A DNA stretch of 64,000 bases from Letharia columbiana (taxonomy: Eukaryota > Ascomycota > Lecanoromycetes > Lecanorales > Parmeliaceae): contig NW_023501038.1 of the NCBI RefSeq assembly GCF_014066305.1, positions 1,026,001 through 1,090,000 of the forward strand, read 5' to 3'. Both the position numbers and the translations under genes were made by a program. The notes beneath the pieces were generated by a model. It was given only the letters and a program-made list of their open reading frames with translations, was not told the origin of the DNA and searched no databases. This document shows, one piece after another, positions 36,506 through 45,710 of this stretch. The stretch's first letter is position 1. Each line of letters opens with the position of its first letter.

Positions 36506-37113
36506 GGATTTTAAATAATAGCTTTCTAATATAAGACGATCTGATAGATAGCGGTAGCGGTAGCGGTAGGCTTAATCTTACTAAACGTCTGATAGTTGAT
36601 GACGGTGGTATTATTACGCTGCGTAACGGAGCGGGGCTCGAGGCGGGGTTTGACCCCCGAAGCCTACAGATTTGAAGAAGAGGAGTTCTGGTGGGTAGGA
36701 GGTGTTGATTATCTATGAAGCAGGAAGGCTGCTGCAGGATATATGTCCCACCAGGCCAAGCCGCTATTCTACATGTAGCTAGCTGCAAATGCCTGCAAGG
36801 AAGCCACGCCTGGTGACGCCCTATAACTCCTACCCCGTCTCGCCCCGTTTCGGGTCCCCCGCCCCGTTGCGTAGATACCGTATTATTAAGAATTATTCCT
36901 TCGGGGGCCCTACGGGGCCCGATATAGGCCCGAATAGGGGTCTCTGCAGCGTGAAATGCGGACACTCCCGGGCTCGAAATCTCGCCTACTCGGCTTTCGT
37001 CTGACGTTTTAGACTAATAGAATTCTCATCAAATGCGGAGAAACTCCCTTATTTCTATAATCGAATAGATCAAATCGCGGATTATCTCCTTCGTAGTTTA
37101 AGGCTACTTTAAA
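36506..37113. other. Segment between TACCCC-box clusters
   Basis: No gene is present. The sequence is patchy: GC-rich words such as GGGGCCCTACGGGGCCC near 36,900 alternate with AT-rich stretches. TCGGCTTTCGTCTG at about 36,990 also occurs inside the 12,892-13,321 element. With box clusters of opposite net orientation on both sides, this ~0.6-kb segment may be the interior of a larger element of the same family. Confidence 0.45.
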
Positions 37114-37340
37114 AACTTACTAAATCATACCCCGAGCAATGATAAATTATCGGATTATACTTTATATTTGAATGAAATTTAATATAGAGGTATGATTTAG
37201 TAATTAGGGATATGATTCGGTAAATTACAAATTCATACCCCAAAACCTTGGATCCTTACAAATTCATACCCCTAATTACCTCAATGGGGTATGAATCGGT
37301 AATTTGCCATTCCATGGGGTATGAAAATGTAATTTGCCAT
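37114..37340. repeat. Two adjacent TACCCC-box four-unit repeats, copies 6 and 7
   Basis: Copy 6 (37,114-37,227) has boxes near 37,117, 37,148, 37,188 and 37,209, partly decayed by C/T and G/A changes. Copy 7 (37,221-37,340) has two boxes reading TTACAAATTCATACCCC, then GGGGTATGAATCGGTAA and GGGGTATGAAAATGTAA, each followed by TTTGCCAT. The two copies share the GGTAAATTAC junction, so one may have inserted at the end of the other. Confidence 0.75.
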
Positions 37341-37406
37341 AGTTTTCAAAAATAGGGCGCCCGGTGTAGTACTCGTACCCAAGGGTATCAAGCATGCACC
37401 CGAATG

Positions 37407-37696
37407 GCACCCGGTATTTGAAGTTGCGGAATTCGCTTAAGGGGTTACGAAATCAGCTCGGGGGTCGCGAATCAGCTCGGGGGTTGCGAATTAACTTGGG
37501 GGTTGCGGAATCAGCCCGGACCGGCCTCGGGAGCCCCGAACGGAAGATCTCTAGGGTTCGCTATCTCGTCGAACTCTTCCCTCACTCCGGGGCTAAGACG
37601 TCCCCAGCTCACCCCAATCCGCGATAAATTTAGGCTTCAATTTTCTAGGGGTTAAGGCTCTCGGGGCTTCTTTAGAGGCGCTAAGATACCGGGTGC
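37407..37696. mobile_element. Short inverted-end element with internal 20-bp repeats
   Basis: GCACCCGGTAT at 37,407-37,417 is matched by its exact reverse complement ATACCGGGTGC at 37,686-37,696. Between them, four to five units of GCGAATCAGCTCGGGGGTT type (about 20-22 bp) run from 37,424 to 37,520, then GC-rich unique sequence. It is sandwiched between box repeats (37,340 and 37,713). It contains no coding capacity beyond a 77-codon frame without known domains. Confidence 0.5.
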
Positions 37697-37712
37697 TTAA
37701 AGACGTAGTTTA

Positions 37713-37834
37713 GTGAATTATATATTCATACCCCAAGGAATAGTAAATTACATTTTCATACCCCAAGATTTGGTGGAGGGGTATGAAAATGTAATTAGGG
37801 GTATGGTTTTGGGGTATGAAGTTGTAATTTACCC
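37713..37834. repeat. TACCCC-box five-unit inverted repeat, copy 8
   Basis: Two CATACCCC-oriented boxes (37,727-37,734 and the next near 37,756-37,763) face three GGGGTATG-oriented boxes (37,776, 37,797 and 37,811). The outer arms are TTCATACCCCAA and GGGGTATGAA. It lies 650 bp before the second P450. Confidence 0.75.
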
Positions 37835-38484
37835 GGTAATAATTCCTAACATCAGCAGTGGCCCGTCCGTCAAGAATTCCGGTTCTGACGCGCCAGGCTA
37901 TCTTACTTTTGGCTGACCACGACCACGCTATGAAGAATAGGGTATGCACGGTATGCACCATCAGCAGCTGCCATCTCTCATCAATCTCCACTCGGAGGAT
38001 CCAATGCAAGTCTTTACGCCCCAAGGGGAGATGCTTATGTGCGTCAATGTTACCAATTTTCAGGACGAGATTAAAATGTGACCTCCGGAGCAGATCTCGC
38101 TCCTTTGAAGAACCCGGCGCCGCCGAAGGTGCAGTGTGCGTCAGCGGCATGAACTGGCAGAGTGTCATACATCACTGTCGGTCGGAGCTCCACTGCATGT
38201 TGGATGGTCTAATTTGAACGTTGCCCTCCACGGTGTGCTCTATACTGACACATTGTCGACGTGGGGTAAGGACAATCGATCTCAGCAACGAAAACACAGG
38301 AATTTGGTGGAGATTTCAAATGAGCCACTTGGACAATTCATCAAAATATTCTTTCCAAACCTCGTCATCACATTTGCTCCTTTTTACGCAATTTAAGCAA
38401 TTGTGCAATTCTCATCAATCGGAAGCAAGAAACTGCGACTAAGATGTTTCCCTTCGCTCTTGAAACCCCGGCTATTGGCCTGGT
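37835..38484. other. Intergenic region upstream of the second P450
   Basis: No recognisable gene. Open frames 37,858-38,217 and 37,710-38,168 (opposite strand) are without known domains and run through repeat DNA. The region should hold whatever promoter remains of the broken P450. Confidence 0.4.
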
Positions 38485-40455
38485 ATGACAACCATCCTGA
38501 AAACCATATCTTTCACAGGAAGCTCCTTTGCTGATTTCTTAAAGTCTGCCTCGCTTGTTTTGGGACGACTTGCGTACCTCTTTTTCTTTCATCCCTTAGC
38601 GAGATTTCCGGGACCGTTGCTGTCAAAAGGGAGCGATGTGACAACAAAGACGTCCAATAACCAGAATCTAGACCCCTAACAGGTTCGTAGGGATATTGGT
38701 ACTACGCTCTCCTCAGCGGCCGAGGTCCATGGATGAACCATGACTGGCACAAGAAATATGGTTAGTCTCCTATGCGATTTGATTATGAGCTATGCTGATA
38801 CCTATAAGGTCCCATCGTCCGTACCGCCCCGAACCACCTAAGCTTCAATGACCACCACGCTCAAAAGATCGTCTACGGCTTCGGCACGGAAACCGTCCCC
38901 TCTATGAAAAAGGACCCTCGATTCTTCACACCAGAGGTCGATCACTCCATGAACATCATCAACGAATGTGACAGGGAAGAGCACTCACGTATGAGGCGGA
39001 TGCTTAGCTTTGCATTCAGCATGTCCAATCTGATGCGGAATGAAGACGTCCTCATACGCCGAACTGATGACTTCTTGGACGCGATTGGCGGCATCGAGAG
39101 CGAGGATGGGAAAAACGGAATCAACATTGTCCGAAATTTCAACTATGTGACCTTCAACATTATGGGTGAAATGTCCTTTGGCGATTCTTGGGATTTGCGA
39201 TTGAAGGAGCAAGCAGGTAGTCGTCTTTCTCGGGTTGTCCACAAAACTTGAGGCTGACCTTCTGTCGAGAGCATCGTTACCATTGGGCTGACGTGATTGT
39301 CAACTCCACCTACATGAACGACGTCATGCGCGCTGTTGTTTGTGTTCCTGGTTTATTCTCTTTCCTCGAACGATTTCCGCCCGCTCACAGCAAACAAACG
39401 CTCTACCGGCACGCTCAGTACGCAACAGAGCACACCGAAGCGTAAGTTCTCCTCTCCCCTTCCGCAAACTTTCCTGGAATTTGATCAAATTGACGCGGCG
39501 GTTCCTCAAGCCGCCTCAAACTTCAGACCGACCGCAAAAACTTCATGTACCACATCCTCAACGCCAAAGGCCTCGCTGCAACCCCAAAAGAAATCGCTTC
39601 CCACTACAACGTCATCATGATGGCCGGCGCCGTCACCACCGCTGTCCGGCGTTATGTACTATCTTGGCCATAATCGTCAAGCCCTTAACAGGCTACAGGA
39701 TGAGCTGTGTAGCAAGTTTCCGAGCATCGAGGCTATCGATAGCAAGGGCTTGCTGGACTGCGTGTATTTGAACGCCGTAGTTGAAGAGGGTTTGAGAATT
39801 TATTCCCCAGCTGGTGCAGCCCATTTGAGCCGGATCGTTCCAAAGGGCGGGTGTGAGATTTCCGGGAAATTTATCCCAGAAGGTGTATGTTTCTCCCCTG
39901 TTCTTCCTCTTCTTCTTTTCCAAGACTTTTCTCTTCTCTTCCTTCATCATACTTCACCGACGGCAATTTCTCATGCTCACACCTACAACCCAGACCCGTG
40001 TATCAGTCCACCCCTGGTCCGTCCTCCGAGACCCCACGAATTTCCATGCGCCGTCGCAGTTCATCCCCGAGCGCTGGATCCAGACCACATCCGAGGGCCA
40101 AAGGGGCGACAAGTTAGAACGAAGTCTGCCATTTTCGTACGGACCGAGAGGATGTTTGGGAAGGAAGTGAGTCTTGCAATTTATCTACCATATCCTCCGA
40201 ATTCCCACCAACGCAGTGTCCGTTATGGTTGAGATCGTGAGTAAGACGAAGCAATAGGCGGGAAGTGGCTGATATGATATGTGGTCGAGCAGTCTCGCGT
40301 ACCTTGAAATGCGCATGGTTCTCGCCAAGTTGTTCTGGAAATACGATTTGTGCTGGTTTAACAGCGAGGATGTGGATTGGGAGAGGGATACCAGAGGTTA
40401 TACCCTATGGGAGAAGCCGGAGCTTAGGTGCACTTTTCGGGAGAGGGTGATGTGA
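38485..40455 (+). pseudogene. Cytochrome P450, frameshifted in the I-helix
   Basis: Seven exons can be followed: 38,485-38,637, 38,691-38,760, 38,809-39,216, 39,270-39,441, 39,511-39,884, 39,994-40,166 and 40,293-40,455. All six introns have plausible sites. Readable landmarks are the N-terminal 'FFFHPLARFPGP', 'NHDWHKKYGPIVRTAPNHL', 'LQTDRKNFMYHIL', 'VVEEGLR' (ExxR), 'FIPERW', the complete haem motif 'FSYGPRGCLG' and 'LAYLEMRMVLAKLFW'. At about 39,640-39,648 the I-helix 'AGAVTTA' runs out of frame and meets TAA at 39,671-39,673, while 'LSGVMYYLGHN' resumes in the next frame. The size of the gap fits loss of about 8 bases from the 'TTATaLSG' segment. Everything else looks intact, so inactivation is recent or a sequencing error. 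Same broad P450 group as the one at 13.8-15.4 kb. Confidence 0.8.
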
Positions 40456-41156
40456 GGTTTCCAAGGTATGAGAAGTGTTGGCTTAGGGTGGGTCTGTGTG
40501 TTCATCGTGAGGTTCTCTATGAAGCTCAGGAAAGACTAGTCTGCACGAACCAGATTGCTAGTTGGGTAAAGATGTGGTGAGCAAACTAGAGAAATCGAAC
40601 CAAATCCGAGAAGAACGGTGTCGGTTGATCGCACGCATATACACTAGCATTACATAGCCAAAGGAAAATCTATGTGCCAAGTATTTCTGAAAGGTCTTAC
40701 TCGGGGCGAAAACGTCTAGGGCCATGTGACTGGACTGCTAAAGGAACACATGCAGGTGGGCAGAGACCAAGACTATATACACAATCTCAAAACTCACTGG
40801 ACATTTTACCCAATAGATAATCCAACGATAAACTGTGGCCCAGAGTGGTCGGGTGGTTCCGAGAGTCACATCTCAGCTTTCCTGGCGCCTCAAATGCTCG
40901 CAAACGCCGAGTGAGCTAATTACCACAAACAAATACGACCAACACGTTCCCTCAATCACCTCGACTCAAAGAAGCGCCGTATATTCAACGTAACCTCAGA
41001 ATTCAAAGTCTTTCAAGCTATCTACATGCCTTAGTATCGCTTCAGCTCTTTGACGAGAACATCGACAGCGCCGCGCGCAAACCCATTACTTTCTCCGCAC
41101 GACCTGATTTACTGTTCATTGAGCCTAGAAGAAGCACATGAACTAGGCACTTGAAC
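40456..41156. other. Intergenic region
   Basis: Seven hundred bases between the broken P450 and the acetyltransferase. Only frames of about 60 codons occur (40,726-40,914), without known motifs. Confidence 0.45.
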
Positions 41157-41992
41157 ATGGAGACGCAAGTGGTGTTTGAAAAATGTGACGGAAGTCGGGT
41201 CACAGAGGGTATGCTTCAGGAAGCCTCGCAGCTCTTCAGTGAACACTACGGCGTCTGGAGTGAGCACGCTGCACAGATGCTCGGCAAGTTTGCAAAGGCT
41301 GGTAAGTTGGCTTTCGGCAGTTTGGCTTACCCGCTGAGAGACACAAAGGTAGTCACGTACGACTCGGTCAGGAAAGACTCCGAGCGGATTACCTACCCGA
41401 CGACACCACATGCTCTTACGGGAAAGTCACCGTGAACGGGCGCCTCGTCGGTAACGTGTTCGCTTGCCGCTGGGTATACGATGGTAAGACTGTATGTTGG
41501 ATTACTCAGCTCGTGGTACATGAAGACTATCGAGAGCGAGGACTTGCAACGGGTCTTTTGAATCAGCTCAGACGCGACGACGACGACATATACGGCATCA
41601 TGAGCTCTCATCCCGCGGCCTGCCTGGCTGCTGCCAAAGCGTTTGGAAGTAAGCGCGTGTCAATGTCACTATTGGATTCGACGCTGAATATCACAGGCTC
41701 TATCGGCACGGTCCGTCTTGACTATATCAAGGAACATGCGGAAGAGATCATGAAAGCGTCCCCAATACGCTATGTCAAAGATGCTCAACTTCGCGGTAGT
41801 CTCTTTGACCCTGAGGATGCCAGCGGGCTTGTGTCATGTGTTGATACTGGCTTTTGGGTCGATCATACGGAACCGCTTAAAGTTTTGGCATGGGCGCGAG
41901 GTACAGTAGAGTGGCCTCTTGGGGAACTACATGATGGCCATGAGTTCCTTCTGGTTTTTGAAGCCAGACGTCGTACCGGATCCAGGTCGTAG
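41157..41992 (+). CDS. GNAT-family N-acetyltransferase (262 aa)
   Basis: Transfers an acetyl group from acetyl-CoA to an amine of an unknown acceptor. Exon 1 is 41,157-41,301 and exon 2 is 41,349-41,992. The 47-bp intron (GTAAGT, branch CGCTGAG, acceptor ACAAAG) restores the frame 'AKAGSHVRLGQERLRADYLP'. I chose ATG 41,157; the preceding in-frame TTG is not a likely start. 'VTVNGRLVGNVFACRWVYDG' leads into the acetyl-CoA-binding motif A 'ITQLVVHEDYRERGLATGLL' (about residues 100-119), with the R-x-x-G-x-A core as R-E-R-G-L-A at 110-115. The remaining half is a fungal-type extension with 'GFWVDHTEPLKVLAW' near the end. It appears complete, is the last intact gene before the AT-rich arm, and lies 700 bp after a broken P450. 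Confidence 0.82.
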
Positions 41993-42234
41993 TCCAACTA
42001 TTGACTGTGCCTTCCTTTGGAACTCTCAGGCTTCCGATTTCCGGCAACGACCTATTGGTATCTGAACTCCTAAATACCACGTTTCGGTCTTCCTCGAGGG
42101 GCTACTTTCCTGTCACAGGTCAGAATGCTCGCGAATGTCTCCTCACTCTTCTACGCTGATGCCTACAGAGTATGATTCTATGATGTACCATAACAGACTT
42201 TGTGTTGGAATCAGCCAAAAGAGGGAAAAATTTT

Positions 42235-42345
42235 TCCCCCCAAAAAAAAAATAAAAAAAGGGGTGAAAAAAAACCATAAAAAAAAAAAAAAAAATAGAGG
42301 TTTTTTTAAAAAAAAAAAAAAAAAAAATATTTTTTTTTTAATAAA

Positions 42346-42405
<60 letters not shown>
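42235..42405. repeat. Homopolymer patch at the island border
   Basis: Runs of C, A, G and T alternate and end in more than 45 consecutive A residues. It marks the switch from gene island to AT-rich arm. The lysine- or phenylalanine-rich frames across it are artefacts of the homopolymers. The texture matches 3,541-3,650. Confidence 0.75.
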
Positions 42406-42409
<4 letters not shown>

Positions 42410-42410
42410 T

Positions 42411-42829
42411 GTGCAGCCAATTATAAATTCGGGTCCTCTACGCTTTTTGGCTAGATCGGCTGACTTATCGCGGGTAAATAAATTAGCGTCCGCAACCATC
42501 AAAATCTCGCCCTCCCACGCCTCCCTTATCAAAAAAATAGGTGTATATTATTGACACATAGAATTACTTTTTTGTTTTCTATTAAAATTTTGAGATTTTT
42601 TTTTTAAAATTTTGAAGCGCTGTTTGCGCTTTCCGAATTTTTAAGAATTTTGAAATTTGGTCTTATAATTATTAAAGCGTAAGGAATTCAAATATCGCTC
42701 ACCAAAGTTCGCTCGACAGCCGGACAGCCCGCTCACCAAAGTTCGCTCATTAAAGATCGCTTACCTACTTACTCGATAGCCCTAATCAAAAGAATAATTA
42801 TGAATTTAATTCATAGGCCTTTACTCGTA
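42411..42829. repeat. Border repeat, copy A
   Basis: Begins GTGCAGCCAATTATAAATTC and ends GGCCTTTACTCGTA. Copy B starts 496 bp further on. Substitutions between the two are nearly all C/T or G/A, as RIP produces. The interior holds repeated GCTCACCAAAGTTC words and ends with the ATGAATTTAATTCAT palindrome also found, unmutated, at 11,993. It contains no coding capacity. Confidence 0.8.
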
Positions 42830-42906
42830 TAGAAATAATAAGATAATATTATTAGTATATATAAAAGAATAAGGTAGGGCTGAGCTTGAAAACCTTGAAT
42901 TTGTAT

Positions 42907-43302
42907 GTGCAGCCAATCATCAATTCGGGTCCTCTACGCTTTTTGGCTAGATCGGCTGACTCATCGCGGGTAAATAAATTAGCGTCCGCAACCATCAAAA
43001 TCTCGCCCTCCCACGCCTCCCTCATCAAAAAAATAGGTGTACATTATTGACACATAGAATTACTTTTTTTTTTTTTTTTAAATTTTGAAGCGCTGTTTAT
43101 GCTTTCCGAATTTTTAAGAATTTTGAAATTTAGTCTTATAATTATTAAAGCGCAAGGAATTCAAATATCGCTCACCAAAGTTCGCTCGACAGCCGGACAG
43201 CCTGCTCACCAAAGTTCGCTCACCAAAGATCGCTCACCTACTTACTCGATAGCCCTAATTAAAAAAATGATTATGAATTTAATTCATAGGCCTTTACTCG
43301 TA
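42907..43302. repeat. Border repeat, copy B
   Basis: Direct repeat of 42,411-42,829. It keeps more original C residues at its start (CCAATCATCAATTC against CCAATTATAAATTC, CTCATC against CTTATC) and lacks about 20 bp in the poly-T region (near 43,065-43,080). Both copies are far less AT-saturated than the flanking arm, so this duplication was mutated lightly or recently. Confidence 0.8.
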
Positions 43303-43499
43303 CTTTATGATTTGAGATTATTAAGTATATACCATTTTCAATAGATTATAAACCCGGAATTTCGCTACCGTGGTCTCTACACTATTAATTAGAAATATCT
43401 ATCTATTTAATAATTTAGTATTATAAGAGTTAAACGAATATTCCCACATTCTTATTATATATTTTCTATCTACTCTTTTATTCTTTCTTCTATAAATAG

Positions 43500-44386
43500 C
43501 TATATAAGATGATTATATAGGCGTTTAATATATACGCAGCTATATTAATTTAGATCTAGAATTTTCTAAAGTTTAAAGAATAGAAAAACTATTAGTCTTA
43601 ATTAAAGAAGATAAAGAGTATCTTAAAGTACTACGGCCTATAAGACGTAGTAGAATAAGAATTAATACTATTTCTAGACGATCTATTAGAGAAAGTTATT
43701 ATTACGAATATACTAGCTAATAAAATCTATTATATAAAAACTATCATACCGAGGCTTATTAATTAGTAGATTTTAAGATATAATATTAATATAAAGATCT
43801 GAAAGAACCTTAATAATTAAGCATCGAAACTTATCTACTCGATATATAAGAATAAACTAATTAAAGTAATAGAAGATAAGAAGATAGTTATAATAAGATA
43901 AATTAAACTCCAAAACGACTATATAAACTCTAGATTCGTTCTTCGCTTTATTAAGTTATAAAAACTATAAAATATTATTATAATTAATAGTAATAACTCG
44001 ATTAAGACTTATATTATTAATATATATATAAAATTTAAGAACCTTAAGCGTATAAAAGCTTCAATCGATAAATGAATTCTTATTACCCTATTATTAAACA
44101 ATTTAAACGAAAAGTATAAAAACTTCGTATATCATCTTATCTTATAACTTAATAATATATTAGACTTTAATAAAATTATTATACTTCTTTACGAAGAAGA
44201 TTATCTTCTTAAATAAGATAATAAGAAATAAGCTATAGCTATTATTATAAAGAAATATTATAAGAAATAGAAAAATAAGAAGGCCTTCAGAGATAATAAT
44301 AATTTAGAATATAAGAGTAATACTTTAAAATAAGGTTAAGATAAAAATAATAATAAAAATAATAACTATAACTTTAATTTCTTATT
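43500..44386 (+). mobile_element. Copia-type gag relic, RIP-mutated
   Basis: On the plus strand around 44,070-44,230 the reading frame gives 'ILITLLLNNLNEKYKNFVYH', then, past a stop, 'DFNKIIILLYEEDYLLK'. This follows the UBN2-type gag pattern of Ty1/copia elements (LL..LP..Y..F...L......F.e....L..EE). Stops interrupt the frame at sites explicable by C-to-T changes. The relic ends where the inverted-repeat transposon end at 44,388 begins. Reverse transcriptase and integrase of this element were not located. Confidence 0.5.
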
Positions 44387-44387
44387 A

Positions 44388-44700
44388 AACATCTGCAAAT
44401 CTGAAAAGTTTCTATAAAATTTGAAATTGCTAATCGCGCGTTAGTCGCGGAAATTATAAAATCCGTCGAATTAGTAAATCTAATTAAAATTCATTTAAAT
44501 TCCGCCTAATTAATAATTATAATCTACTTTTTATACGCTATTCGCCGATTTAATTATTACTATTTACTATTAAAATACTATTCGTCGATTTAGTAATTAC
44601 TATATACTATTTAAATAATATTTATTAATTTAATAATTACTATATACTATTCGAATAATATTCGCTAATTTAATAATTACTATATACTATTTAAATAATT
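44388..44700. mobile_element. DNA transposon end with subterminal 40-bp repeats
   Basis: CATCTGCAAATCTGAAAAG at about 44,390 and the following ~120 bp match the inverted right end of the 7,560-8,200 element, here with more original C and G bases. Four direct 40-bp units follow at 44,540, 44,580, 44,620 and 44,660, each built on ATTCGTCGATTTAGTAATT. Subterminal repeats next to an inverted end are typical transposase-binding arrays. The partner end was not found in the window. Confidence 0.6.
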
Positions 44701-45602
44701 TTTCTAGAAATAATAATCGCCTTATATTAATATTTTATTATTTCTATAATTCGCGATATTAATTTAACTCTATAAGTCGAGTTTAACTTAACTTAGTTAT
44801 ATTATAAATTTAATTTAACTTAACTTAATAATACTATTACTAGATATTAAATTTATATATATAAATTTATATTATTATATTAAGTAATCTATCTTTTCTA
44901 TTAAAGATAAGAGTATTATTATTTATAATATATCTTATAAGCGCTAATTATCTAAAAAGAAAAACTATTATTAATACGCTTTTCTATCGCTATAATCGCG
45001 TTAAAGTTAATATAATATATATAAAGGTCGATAATATATATTTATATTTCTATTACTCGACTTTAACTCTATTAATCTCTTCTCTTAATATCTAAATTTC
45101 TTCGAGATTTATATATATTAATACTCGTTAAAATATTAGATATCTTTCTTATAAAATCGAAATTAACTTTCTTAAATTAAAAGTTTTAGCTTTTAAATAA
45201 TTATATATATAAGAATATAGCGAGTAATAATATATATAAATCTCCCTCTATAATATCTTACGTTAAGGCTTTCTTCTAATTTATTATATTTTTAAAATAA
45301 TATATCTCGATTCTAATATTATTATATAGATTATTAATAACTTTAGAGAAATTTTAAATAATAGCCTTCATTATAGGCGATAAGTATTTTTTAAATTATA
45401 AGAAATCGCGAATTAGTTTAATAGTAGTCTTCGACGTCGAAATACTTAATTAGATACTTTTTAAAGTATATTAATATCTCTCTAATTAGAGAAAAGCTCG
45501 CTCTTTCTTCTCTTTCTAATTATAATATCTACGTATATATTCTATAATTATAAAACTTCTCTTTACTTAATGAACTCTAAAGATAATTCGAAAGTTATTT
45601 AA

Positions 45603-45710
45603 ATTAAAAAGAGTATTTAAATCGAGAAAGATATTCGAGTTAAGAAAAATATCTAGATTAAAAAAGATATTTAAATCGAGAAAGATATTCGAGTCGAGAA
45701 GAGTAACTAA
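45603..45710. repeat. 18-bp minisatellite, six units
   Basis: Six consecutive 18-bp units, based on ATCGAGAAAGATATTCGA, run with exact period from 45,603 to 45,710. Units 2 and 5 are identical. The period is a multiple of three and the units differ mainly by transitions, so the array probably encoded a six-residue repeat in a protein before RIP. Confidence 0.75.

Noticed and set aside
37424..37520. CRISPR-like regular repeats
   Set aside because: Units are contiguous degenerate tandem repeats without spacers, in fungal DNA.
42200..42454. Lys-rich and Phe-rich frames across the homopolymer patch
   Set aside because: Produced by poly-A/poly-T runs alone.
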